DNA from: Rhizobium sp. J15
GTDB lineage: Bacteria > Pseudomonadota > Alphaproteobacteria > Rhizobiales > Rhizobiaceae
Length of the DNA stretch: 35,938 nt
Assembly: GCF_002531825.1 (NCBI RefSeq)
Contig: NZ_NWSX01000060.1
Coordinates: forward strand, 1 to 35,938
Direction of reading: 5' to 3'
Shown here: piece by piece, positions 7,699 through 14,985 of the stretch
Layout: each line of letters starts with the position of its first letter
Position numbering within the stretch: the stretch's first letter is position 1
Translations under genes and position numbers: made by a program
The notes under the pieces: generated by a model
What the model was told of the DNA's origin: nothing
The model's database searches: none
The model's input: only the letters and a program-made list of their open reading frames with translations

Positions 7699-8694
7699 AT
7701 GTCTGTAGCCGAGACGACGATTTTCGACGATTTCCTGCTGAAGAGCGGCCTGAAGAGCGCTTCCGAGCAAGCGATCTACAAGCCACTGACGGGTGGCGTT
7801 TCTTCAGATATCTACCGCGTGGAGCTTCCCGGCCGGCTTATCTGCGTGAAACGCGCACTTGCCAAGCTTAAAGTATCCGCCGATTGGCAGGCGCCGGTGT
7901 CGAGAAATCTATACGAATGGAACTGGATCTCCTTCGTGGCGGAGCATTTCCCTTCCGCCGTTCCGAAGCCTCTCGCGCACGACGCGCCATCTGGCGTTTT
8001 CGCAATGGAATTTCTGCCGAGCGACGAGTACCAGCTGTGGAAGACCAGCCTTCTTCACGGGAACGTCGACCGAAAGGCGGCAGAGGTGACTGGCCGGCGG
8101 ATCGGACAGATCCATTCCGTCAGTGCCCGCACATCGGGCTTGGCGGAAAGGTTTGACTCCGGATCCAACTTCTATGCTCTCCGGCTTGAACCCTACCTGG
8201 TGGCGACCGCCGCCAAACATCCCTTCGTCAGCGATCGCCTCGCCGAGCTGGTTCAGCGCACGGCCGAAACAAAGCTGGCGCTGGTCCATGGCGACGTCAG
8301 CCCGAAGAACATCCTGTTGGGCAGGAACGGCCCCGTGTTCCTGGATGCCGAATGCGCCTGGTTCGGCGATCCGGCTTTCGACCTGGCCTTCTGCCTGAAC
8401 CATCTGCTGCTGAAGAAGATCGTTGCCGCAAAGGCGGCATCCGAGCTCGCATCGTCATTCGCGGCCTTGACGGCAGCCTACATGGACCAGGTCGATTGGG
8501 AAGATCGGGGCGCTCTCGAGGCCCGGGCCGCAAGCCTGCTGCCTGCCCTCTTCCTCGCCCGGGTCGATGGCAAATCGCCCGTCGAATACATAACCGACGA
8601 ATGTCAGCGCGAGGCGGTCCGCAAGGCGGCTATTCCATTGATCGCGTCACCGCCGCAAAAGCTCGCTGACGTGGCGCAGGCCTGGTTTCCGTAA
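7699..8694 (+). CDS. APH-fold small-molecule kinase (phosphotransferase family)
   Basis: 331-residue protein with the aminoglycoside-phosphotransferase/choline-kinase fold. Lys51 (ICVKRAL) is the likely ATP-contacting residue. The catalytic loop is HGDVSPKN (197-204), with Asp199 as base and Asn204 for metal, and the DFG-equivalent Asp is D216 in VFLDAECAWFGDPAFDLAFC. Known members phosphorylate hydroxyl groups of sugars, choline, homoserine, methylthioribose or antibiotics. A resistance role is unlikely because the gene is co-transcribed with a D-2-hydroxyacid dehydrogenase and shares the LacI-type control of enolase and PEP carboxylase genes. Phosphorylation of a D-hydroxy acid such as glycerate is a hypothesis. 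AAGGA lies 10 nt before the ATG. The gene converges on the FMN reductase gene with a hairpin between. Confidence 0.8.
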   Translation: MSVAETTIFDDFLLKSGLKSASEQAIYKPLTGGVSSDIYRVELPGRLICVKRALAKLKVSADWQAPVSRNLYEWNWISFVAEHFPSAVPKPLAHDAPSGVFAMEFLPSDEYQLWKTSLLHGNVDRKAAEVTGRRIGQIHSVSARTSGLAERFDSGSNFYALRLEPYLVATAAKHPFVSDRLAELVQRTAETKLALVHGDVSPKNILLGRNGPVFLDAECAWFGDPAFDLAFCLNHLLLKKIVAAKAASELASSFAALTAAYMDQVDWEDRGALEARAASLLPALFLARVDGKSPVEYITDECQREAVRKAAIPLIASPPQKLADVAQAWFP

Positions 8695-8747
8695 GGAGCC
8701 CAGGCTTTTCCGGAGCAGTACGCTTTTCACTTCAATGCAAATGAAAG

Positions 8748-8775
8748 AGCCGTCGCGCTGTTGTTCGCGACGGCT
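8748..8775. terminator. Hairpin between convergent kinase and FMN-reductase genes
   Basis: Perfect 10-bp stem AGCCGTCGCG / CGCGACGGCT with an 8-nt loop in the 105-bp gap between two convergent genes. On the minus strand the stem is followed by CTTTCATTT, a weak U-rich tract, and on the plus strand by no U-run. It fits a terminator serving mainly the minus-strand operon, perhaps both. Confidence 0.65.
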
Positions 8776-8799
8776 GATAAGTCTTGCAGTGGCTTCGGC

Positions 8800-9351
8800 T
8801 CAGAAACGGGCGACCCAGCTTTCGAACGCAACCAGGAAGCTCTCGATGAACTTCTGGGTTCCTTCGTTGAGGAATATCCCATGGTCGCCCACCAATTTGT
8901 CGGCGGTGCTGAGGTAAACTTCAGGTTGGGGCATGGTCGGCACGTTGATGTTGGTTAGGATAACCCGAAGCTGAAGAGCTGCCGCTGCGCCGCCGATGAG
9001 ACCGGGAGAAGCGCCGGTCACCGCGCCGGGCTTGTGATCCCACACGCTTTTCCCGAACGGCCGAGAACCGACTTCGATCGCATTCTTCAATGCCGCCGGC
9101 ACGGATCTATTGTATTCGGGAGTCACGAAGATTGCGCCGTCGCAGGCATTGATGCGCTCGCGGAAGGACGTCCATTCCGCCGGCGGCGTCTCGGTTTCCA
9201 GGTCCTGGTTATAGAGCGGGAGATCGCCGATCGGCACGATTTCCAGGTTCAGCCCGTCAGGCGCCACTTTCTGCATGGCACGGGCGAATTTCAGGTTGAT
9301 CGAAGCCTGACGAAGGCTCCCGACCAGGACCGCGATATCTTTCTTGGACAT
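8800..9351 (-). CDS. NADPH-dependent FMN reductase
   Basis: 183-residue flavodoxin-fold reductase of the SsuE/ChrR type. The phosphate-binding region VLVGSLRQASINLKFARA follows the start, and the conserved block VTPEYNRSVPAALKNAIE (residues ~86-103) and SPGLIGGAAAALQLR identify the NAD(P)H:FMN/quinone reductase family. I chose the ATG at 9351 because upstream sequence in that frame belongs to the overlapping dehydrogenase shadow. It is the last gene of the VOC / binding protein / MDR dehydrogenase operon, 53 bp after the dehydrogenase. It could supply reduced flavin to a monooxygenase, reduce a quinone formed from a dihydroxylated aromatic, or keep the iron enzyme active. No flavin monooxygenase is encoded in the window, so quinone detoxification is as likely as flavin supply. 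Confidence 0.88.
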   Translation of the reverse strand: MSKKDIAVLVGSLRQASINLKFARAMQKVAPDGLNLEIVPIGDLPLYNQDLETETPPAEWTSFRERINACDGAIFVTPEYNRSVPAALKNAIEVGSRPFGKSVWDHKPGAVTGASPGLIGGAAAALQLRVILTNINVPTMPQPEVYLSTADKLVGDHGIFLNEGTQKFIESFLVAFESWVARF

Positions 9352-9404
9352 GTTTTCTCTTCTCGCGTGAGGGAGGCGCCGGCCGCAGCCGGCGCCGGTG
9401 ATTG

Positions 9405-10535
9405 TTATTGCCAGGCGGCAGGAACCGGCGGAACGACCACGTAGTTGCTGAAGCCGCCATCGCGTTCGCCGATGCCGGAAATGGCTTCGTTCACCCGCTC
9501 GAGCGGATAGATCTTGTGCTCGAGATAAGAGAGGTCGAGCGCACCGGTGCGGACCATATCGGCCATTTCCTGCCCCTGGGCAGCGCTGAACCAGTTGGAG
9601 CCGATGAGCTGAACCTGCTCGTCCATCAGCCACTTCACGTCGACCGGAACATCTTCGGCGACGCCGCCAACGACAACCACACGGCCGCCTCGACGAACGC
9701 CGCGCATGGAATCGACCACGGTCGCGGCGGGGGCTCTCGCGCCGAGCGCGCTGATGACGAAATCCACGCCCTCGCCGCCGGTTTGGGCCTTCGCCCATGC
9801 TCCCGTCGAGCCCTCGCCGAGCATGATCGTGTCGATGCGGTCCGGAGCGATGGCCTTGATGCGGTCCATCAATTCCCTGTTTCTGCCGGTGCCCAGAATT
9901 TTGGAGAGGCCCATGGCAAGAGCGAGCTTGGTGGCCGCAACGCCGAGCGTGCCGGTAATACCGTCGATGAGGCAAACCTGGCCGGCTCCGGCCTGCGCAT
10001 TCTTCAGGGCGCCATAGGATGTGCCGAGGTAGCCGAAGCGGCCGGCCTGTTCGAAGCTGAGATTGTCCGGCAGGCATACGAGTGAATATTCCGGGGCGGT
10101 CATGTACTGGCTGAAGCCGCCATAGGGATAAAGGTCGAAGATTCGTTGACCATCACGGCTGGTGCTGAAGTAGCCGTTCAAGGTGTAGTAGCGGCATTGG
10201 CTGCGGTTGCCTGACCGGCACGCCTTGCAGGAACCACAGGATCTGAGCGGGCTAACATAGACGCGATCGCCAATTTTGACATTGGTGACCGCCTCGCCCA
10301 CTTCGGCGACGAGCCCGGCCGGATCCAGGCCGAACACTGCCGGAAACTTCGGCAGCGGCTGGTGGGGAAACCAAGTTGGCCAGTTATTGATGACGTTGGC
10401 CATGTTGGGCACGATGCCGCAGGCCTTGACCTGCACCAGGACGTCGTTGGGCCGGGGCGTGGGAACCGGAATCTCATCCAACGACATCGGCTGATGCAGA
10501 GCATGCAGCCGGGCGGCGATCATAGTTTTAACCAT
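9405..10535 (-). CDS. Zinc-type MDR alcohol dehydrogenase with an altered catalytic-zinc site
   Basis: 376-residue medium-chain dehydrogenase/reductase. The structural zinc lobe is intact: Cys100, Cys103, Cys106 and Cys114 in CGSCKACRSGNRSQC. The nucleotide-binding region is GITGTLGVAATKLALAMG near residue 195. Cys39 (KACGIV) could be a catalytic-zinc ligand, but the usual GHE motif is replaced by G69-L70-D71 (VFGLDPAGLVAEVG), so the His ligand is missing, as in zinc-free quinone-oxidoreductase-type members. It may therefore be an enoyl or quinone reductase rather than an alcohol dehydrogenase. It lies between the binding-protein gene (92 bp upstream) and the FMN reductase in an operon driven from operator O3. 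The substrate is unknown. Confidence 0.85.
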   Translation of the reverse strand: MVKTMIAARLHALHQPMSLDEIPVPTPRPNDVLVQVKACGIVPNMANVINNWPTWFPHQPLPKFPAVFGLDPAGLVAEVGEAVTNVKIGDRVYVSPLRSCGSCKACRSGNRSQCRYYTLNGYFSTSRDGQRIFDLYPYGGFSQYMTAPEYSLVCLPDNLSFEQAGRFGYLGTSYGALKNAQAGAGQVCLIDGITGTLGVAATKLALAMGLSKILGTGRNRELMDRIKAIAPDRIDTIMLGEGSTGAWAKAQTGGEGVDFVISALGARAPAATVVDSMRGVRRGGRVVVVGGVAEDVPVDVKWLMDEQVQLIGSNWFSAAQGQEMADMVRTGALDLSYLEHKIYPLERVNEAISGIGERDGGFSNYVVVPPVPAAWQ

Positions 10536-10627
10536 TTACTCCTCCATAGGGACATCGGTCGAACCGTGCCCGACCGATCGCATTTTTTCAGTTTCAGACA
10601 GGTGCGCGGCAGTGCCGAGCGGTTTCG

Positions 10628-11845
10628 TCAGAGGGCGGCCAGGAACTCCTTGCCGGCCGGTCGGAAGTCCGCAGGCCAGACAGTCACCCAATCCTTTCCT
10701 TGAACTTGCTTGAGCTTTGTCGATGGCTTTCCGGCATTGAACTTGCCGTCGAAAGTCCTTGTCCCGACGACCGTCTCGACGGGATTTGCGCGCAGCCACA
10801 CAGCCATCGCGGCATCATCCAGCTTCCCCGCCCCTTCAGCTGCCGCGGCAAGGATCTGCCACGCCGCATATTCGACGGCGGCCTGATATTCGGCGCGCGG
10901 ATAGGGGAATCCTGCCGCTTTCGCCTTGCTGTCATAAGCGCTGACGAACTCCTGGGCGCCATGATACGTGAGGAAGGGTTCGTGCTCTTCGAACCAGGTG
11001 AGCGACGTCAAGCCATTCGCTTTCGGGTGCGCCGCGGTCGGGCCGGGCGCCGGGAACAGATAGAACTGGTTCCTTGGCTGGTAATCGATCCGGCTCATCG
11101 CATCGAGAAGCTGCACGGCCTCCATGCCGATCGCACCCGACCACAGCAGATCCGGATCAGCCGCCTTGATGCGGTTCGCGATTGCCCCGAAGTCCTTCGT
11201 GCCGAATTCATATTCGAGGTCCAGCAGGCTTTTGATGCCGCGTTTCTCGGCGACCTGCTGGCCGCCCTTGGCGATCGTCAGGGCCGACGGGAATTTGCTG
11301 GTGACGAAGGCGATCGTCTTGGGAGGAACCGGCAGGCTCGCATAGGCATCGAGAACGATCTCGGTGTCGGTCAACTGCGGCTCGGCCCCGATCGGAAGCG
11401 AGGGGAACTGCAGCGGATAGGGCGCAAGGCTCGGGTCGCCGAGGCTGCTCTGAACAAGCATCTTCTTGAACCGAGCGGCAACGCCCATTGCCGCGATAAT
11501 CGAGGAGGTGCCATAAGGCCCCATCAGGAGATCGACCTTGTCGGCCGTGACCAGGCGCTCGTAGAGCGTTCGCGCATTGGCGGGAAGCGATTGGTCGTCG
11601 AGAAGGACGAACTCCACCTTCCGCCCGAGAATACCGCCCTTGGCGTTGATCTGTTCGACGAATACTTCTGCCGCGAGCTTATGGATTGCGCCGACGCCGG
11701 CAAGCGGACCCGTCAACGGCAGCGTTCCGCCGACGCGGATCGGCCCACCTTGCGCGAAAACCTTCGGCATCGCGCCGAAAGCTGCCGCGGCGGCGGCAGA
11801 GCCGAGAAATGCACGTCTGTTCAACTTCATGGAATTCGCACTCAT
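10628..11845 (-). CDS. Branched-chain amino acid-type ABC transporter substrate-binding protein (Tat-exported)
   Basis: 405-residue periplasmic binding protein of the LivJ/LivK (Peripla_BP_6) family. A twin-arginine signal is visible at residues 9-15 (NRRAFLG) followed by an Ala-rich hydrophobic stretch and a likely cleavage after VFAQ. The mature part starts GPIRVGGTLPLTGPLAGVG, typical of amide, urea or aromatic-acid binding members. GGGAGG precedes the ATG at 11845 with a 5-nt gap from GGAGG. It is the only solute-binding gene near the livH/livMG/livF transport genes (14975-18262), which lack one of their own, so the two operons together would form one importer. Both are preceded by the same LacI-type operator. 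Tat export suggests folding in the cytoplasm; the ligand is unknown. Confidence 0.92.
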   Translation of the reverse strand: MSANSMKLNRRAFLGSAAAAAAFGAMPKVFAQGGPIRVGGTLPLTGPLAGVGAIHKLAAEVFVEQINAKGGILGRKVEFVLLDDQSLPANARTLYERLVTADKVDLLMGPYGTSSIIAAMGVAARFKKMLVQSSLGDPSLAPYPLQFPSLPIGAEPQLTDTEIVLDAYASLPVPPKTIAFVTSKFPSALTIAKGGQQVAEKRGIKSLLDLEYEFGTKDFGAIANRIKAADPDLLWSGAIGMEAVQLLDAMSRIDYQPRNQFYLFPAPGPTAAHPKANGLTSLTWFEEHEPFLTYHGAQEFVSAYDSKAKAAGFPYPRAEYQAAVEYAAWQILAAAAEGAGKLDDAAMAVWLRANPVETVVGTRTFDGKFNAGKPSTKLKQVQGKDWVTVWPADFRPAGKEFLAAL

Positions 11846-11907
11846 CTCATCCTCCCAAGTGCTTCCGGCATGTCATCGCGCTCACGGGTCTCGCGGCGCG
11901 TCGGTCT

Positions 11908-11926
11908 CCTGCCCGCCGGCGGCAGG
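11908..11926. other. Intercistronic hairpin between VOC and binding-protein genes
   Basis: CCTGCC / GGCAGG stem with a 7-nt GC-rich loop, lying immediately after the VOC gene stop and before the binding-protein gene. There is no U-run, so it is more likely an mRNA-processing or stabilising hairpin than a terminator. Such elements often set unequal expression around binding-protein genes. Confidence 0.35.
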
Positions 11927-11928
11927 CC

Positions 11929-12930
11929 TCAGCTCTTCGCGAGCCCCTCTGCATAGCGTTCCAGCGTCATCGGGTTCGGCATCTTCTCCGGGCGCTCCAG
12001 CGGTACTCCCGTAAACTCGCTGGCCTCGAAGAACCATTTCGAGGCGGCCGGCATGCCCCAATGGACATTGGTGCTCAGGGATGCCGCGTCCCAGCGAATG
12101 GGCTCCAATTCAGCGTCTATCGTGGTGTAGTGATTGTTGAAGAACTCCACTCGGTGTCCATCCGGATCGCGCAGATAGACGAACAGGACTCCCGAAGGGC
12201 CATGGCGGCCAGGCCCGCGCTCGACGCTGTCTCCATAGCCGTAACGGCTGGCAAAGTCGCAGACGGCGAAGATGTCGCTGCTTTCCGCAACCGTATAGGC
12301 AAAATGGTGCAGCCGCGGGCCGATGCCGGGCACCAAAGCCAGGTCGAGGCAGACGCCTTTGCGATACATGAAGTTCGCAATGAGATCGTCGCCCGCCGCG
12401 ATATATTCCGAAGTCCGGAAACCGAGTTCGCCGTAGAACGCGCTTAGCCCCAGCGGATCGGCGACGATGACCTGGCAATGGTCGAGGCCCTGGGCTCGGG
12501 CGCCGCGATGTTCGTGCACCTCGAGAAACTTGCGGGGATGGACGCTCATGCTGGAGCAAAGCTCGATGCGAGCGCCCGAGGGATCGCTGACAAGCAGGGT
12601 CCGCCCCTGGTTTCGAACGTCGATCCATTCCGCCGGAAGCCCCTTCTCCTCGAAGAAGACCTTGGCCTTGTCGAGATCCTCCTCCAGAAACACCCGGTAG
12701 CCGATCCGCCGGCACGCCGGCTTGCCACCGGCAGGTGCGAGCACCAGGCTGTGGTGGCAGGCCTCGGACAGTCCGCGGAGATAGGAGACACCATCTTCGA
12801 ATTCCGTTTCGACGAGGCCGCCGACATTGATATAGAAATCCCGGCTGCGCCCCACGTCATTGACCTCAAGCACGACGTGGCTGAAGCGCGTGATGTTGAA
12901 GGGAGGTTTCAAATTAACAGCCGGAAGCAT
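11929..12930 (-). CDS. VOC-superfamily protein related to type I extradiol dioxygenases (HpcB/HpaD-like)
   Basis: 333-residue protein with two VOC domains (about 13-125 and 147-265), the layout of homoprotocatechuate 2,3-dioxygenase. Metal ligands are His151 (GLDHCQV), His209 (PRLHHFAY) and Glu262 (GHRVEFF). The block ERGPGRHG (237-244) and Tyr252 are also retained, as is the WDAASL...HWG...KWFFEAS tail. Aligned by eye to the Brevibacterium enzyme, the second-sphere residues Asn157, Trp192 and catalytic His200 become Gln, Phe and Leu195, so classical catechol cleavage is doubtful. The start at 12930 has GAGG 5 nt upstream and avoids the operator; the frame is open to 12963. It heads the operon with the binding protein, MDR dehydrogenase and FMN reductase. 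Iron- or manganese-dependent ring or C-C cleavage is inferred. Confidence 0.87.
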   Translation of the reverse strand: MLPAVNLKPPFNITRFSHVVLEVNDVGRSRDFYINVGGLVETEFEDGVSYLRGLSEACHHSLVLAPAGGKPACRRIGYRVFLEEDLDKAKVFFEEKGLPAEWIDVRNQGRTLLVSDPSGARIELCSSMSVHPRKFLEVHEHRGARAQGLDHCQVIVADPLGLSAFYGELGFRTSEYIAAGDDLIANFMYRKGVCLDLALVPGIGPRLHHFAYTVAESSDIFAVCDFASRYGYGDSVERGPGRHGPSGVLFVYLRDPDGHRVEFFNNHYTTIDAELEPIRWDAASLSTNVHWGMPAASKWFFEASEFTGVPLERPEKMPNPMTLERYAEGLAKS

Positions 12931-12945
12931 GTCATCCTCATCGAG

Positions 12946-12965
12946 TTTTGCTAACGTTAGCATAA
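12946..12965. promoter_or_regulatory. LacI-type operator O3 upstream of the VOC operon
   Basis: Contains the perfect 14-bp palindrome TGCTAACGTTAGCA (12949-12962). On the minus strand TTGACA (12986-12981) and TATGCT (12964-12959) with a 16-bp spacer form a good promoter whose -10 overlaps the operator. This would repress the VOC / binding protein / dehydrogenase / FMN reductase operon. Confidence 0.87.
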
Positions 12966-13028
12966 AACGGCCGGGTATTTTGTCAACGCCTGTTTTTACG
13001 CGAGACCCGCAGCCGGCCCATCCAAATT

Positions 13029-14360
13029 CTAGCCTACAGCGGCAACCGCAGCCGGCTTTTCAGCCAGGTCCAGCGCCGACCATCCGGCGAACGAAGCCTC
13101 TTTTCCAAGCGCCTCCTCGATCCGGAGAACTTCGTTCCACTTGGCCATCCGCTCGGAGCGGGAGAACGATCCGACCTTGAGCTGCTTGGCATTCCAACCG
13201 ACCGAAAGATGGGCGATCGTCACATCCTCCGTCTCGCCGGATCTCGCCGAAACGATTGTCCGAAAACCCGCCTTCTTGGCGACGGCGAGCGCCTCGAAGG
13301 TCTCGGTGATCGTGCCCGCCTGGTTCGGCTTGATCAGAACGGCATTGGCGCTTTTATCCCTGATCGCTTCGGTTACCCGCGCCGCGTTCGTCACGAGGAA
13401 GTCGTCGCCGATGATCTGGCATCTGGAGCCGTAGCGGGCGGTAAATTCCTTGAAACCATCCGGATCGTCTTCGGCAAGCGGATCCTCGATCGAGACGATC
13501 GGATAGGCCTTCAACCAGCCGCCAAGCATGTCGATCATCTTGGCCGTATCGAGCTGCCGATCTTCCAGCGCCAGCGAATACCTGCCCTCCCGGCCGAATT
13601 CGGAAGCCGCGATGTCGAGCGATATCGCCACTTCGCCGCCCGGCTTCAGACCGGCAGCTTCGATCGCACGCACCAAGGCATCCAGAGCCTCTTCATTGCT
13701 GGTGAAGGCCGGCCAGTAGCCTCCCTCATCCGCCACGCCCTGGAGCTTGCCGGCCCGCTTCATGATGTCGCCCGCGGCGCGGTAGACCTCGGCGGTCCAC
13801 TCCAAAGCCTCCGAGAAGGTCGAGGCGGCAGGGCACATGATCATGAAATCCTGAACGTCGACCCGGCGCGCTGCGTGCGCTCCGCCACCAAAAATCTGGA
13901 TTTCCGGCAACGGCATGGTAATTCCCTTGTCGGAGCCCGCGAGATACCGCCAGATCGGTTGATCGGCCGCGGCCGCGGCGGCGTGAAGCAGGGCCATCGA
14001 CGTTGCGACCGATGCATTCCCGCCCAGCCTGCTCCGGTTCTGGGTGCCATCCAGCTCGATGATGGCGCGGTCCAGCTCGGCTTGAAGCCTGGCGTCCCGG
14101 CCAACCAACAACCTGGCGATTTCGCCGTTGACGGCCGCCAGGGCCTTGTTGATGCCCAAGCCGGCAAGCGCGCTGCCGCCGTCACGCAGATCGAGAGCTT
14201 CGCCGGTGCCGGTCGATGCGCCGGCAGGCGCAATGGCGCGGCCGACAGCGCCGGACGCCAGCTCGATCTCTACCTCAACGGTGGGCCGGCCACGGGAATC
14301 CCAGACGCGACGGCCCTGAACTTTTCGGATTTCGGTGTTGGTCATGTTCAATTGGTCCAT
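13029..14360 (-). CDS. eno: Divergent enolase (phosphopyruvate hydratase homologue)
   Basis: 443-residue enolase, full length. Retained: RVWDSRGRPTVEVEIELASG, PAGASTG loop, GGAHA with His162, Glu212 (ADEGG, general acid), metal ligands Asp249 (SLDIAASEF), Glu292 (SIEDPLAEDD) and Asp319/320 (IGDDFLVTN), Lys344 (LIKPNQAGT, general base), Arg373-Ser374 and Lys395. Changed relative to yeast numbering: Glu168 is Asp171, His373 is Ala372 (SARSGETED instead of SHRSGETED), Asn155 is Gly, and the GDEGG motif is ADEGG. Those positions are nearly invariant in housekeeping enolases, so this paralogue may act on a modified substrate or only slowly on 2-phosphoglycerate. It ends the liv-cupin operon, 46 bp after the cupin gene. 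The ATG at 14345 is an alternative start; neither has a clear ribosome-binding site. Confidence 0.9.
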   Translation of the reverse strand: MDQLNMTNTEIRKVQGRRVWDSRGRPTVEVEIELASGAVGRAIAPAGASTGTGEALDLRDGGSALAGLGINKALAAVNGEIARLLVGRDARLQAELDRAIIELDGTQNRSRLGGNASVATSMALLHAAAAAADQPIWRYLAGSDKGITMPLPEIQIFGGGAHAARRVDVQDFMIMCPAASTFSEALEWTAEVYRAAGDIMKRAGKLQGVADEGGYWPAFTSNEEALDALVRAIEAAGLKPGGEVAISLDIAASEFGREGRYSLALEDRQLDTAKMIDMLGGWLKAYPIVSIEDPLAEDDPDGFKEFTARYGSRCQIIGDDFLVTNAARVTEAIRDKSANAVLIKPNQAGTITETFEALAVAKKAGFRTIVSARSGETEDVTIAHLSVGWNAKQLKVGSFSRSERMAKWNEVLRIEEALGKEASFAGWSALDLAEKPAAVAAVG

Positions 14361-14406
14361 AAGTCAGATTGAGATTTTGGATCATCGAGGCTCGCAGGCC
14401 GTCATC

Positions 14407-14985
14407 TTAATCCGTCGTATCGGCGGTCCGTGCGCCAACCAGCACCACGGCGATGGTTGCCGGTCTGTCGCTTTTGTTTCGCCAGGCGTGACGCGTTCCG
14501 TTCTGTACGAAGGTGTCGAACTGGCCCAGGCGGGCCTCATTGCCATCGTCCAGCTCCATCCAGATCTCGCCGTCGAGAACGATGCCGCAATCGACGGTGG
14601 GAGTCTGATGCTTGCCATCCGGCTCGAAACGTTCGGCCAAACCCGGGCTGACCACCAGGTTCTCCGCCATCGCCGCCGGACCGTCGAAATCCGGAGACAT
14701 GAAAACCGCATCCGGTGGGAACGTTAGCACTAGAAAGCGCGTTTCGCCCGGCTCGGGAACGAAACTCGTCACCAGCGGAGTTGGATCGGTCCCGTCGAAT
14801 GGAACCGTCGTGGAAGCCGAAGTCGACCAGACCATCCGCGAGACCAGTCCGGGGACCGTTCTGAATATATCAGTGCGCGGAACGGCGCCGTCCTCCGCGA
14901 ACCCGGCGACACCCTGACTGCCGTGCTTCGTGACGACGCGTCTGATATGCGCAGGAATTCTCCCGCTCGAATTTTCAGATACCAA
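14407..14985 (-). CDS. Cupin-domain protein
   Basis: 192-residue protein with a C-terminal single cupin barrel: VDCGIVLDGEIWMELDDG, then LGQFDTFVQNGTRHAWRNKS with a metal-binding-type His. The N-terminal ~90 residues carry no domain I recognise. Start choice: a TTG at 14985 lies 6 nt after a strong GGGAGG (14997-14992) and overlaps the end of livF by 11 nt; the ATG at 15012 has no such site and would overlap more. The gene follows livF and precedes the enolase in one operon under operator O4. Related proteins include gentisate-type dioxygenase relatives, isomerases and sensor-like cupins; the function here is unknown. Confidence 0.75.
   Translation of the reverse strand: MVSENSSGRIPAHIRRVVTKHGSQGVAGFAEDGAVPRTDIFRTVPGLVSRMVWSTSASTTVPFDGTDPTPLVTSFVPEPGETRFLVLTFPPDAVFMSPDFDGPAAMAENLVVSPGLAERFEPDGKHQTPTVDCGIVLDGEIWMELDDGNEARLGQFDTFVQNGTRHAWRNKSDRPATIAVVLVGARTADTTD

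Noticed and set aside
7699..8694. Reading the APH-fold kinase as an aminoglycoside-resistance gene
   Set aside because: Operon and shared operators link it to metabolism; the fold covers many metabolic kinases and no resistance-specific feature is visible.
10251..10256. GCTAAC inside the MDR dehydrogenase gene (a second copy at 21733-21738 inside the carbamoylase gene)
   Set aside because: Hexamer only, without the CpG-centred second half; expected by chance.
14719..14730. AACGTTAGCA, a match to one half of the LacI-type operator
   Set aside because: Only one half-site, inside the cupin coding region, with no start or promoter nearby.
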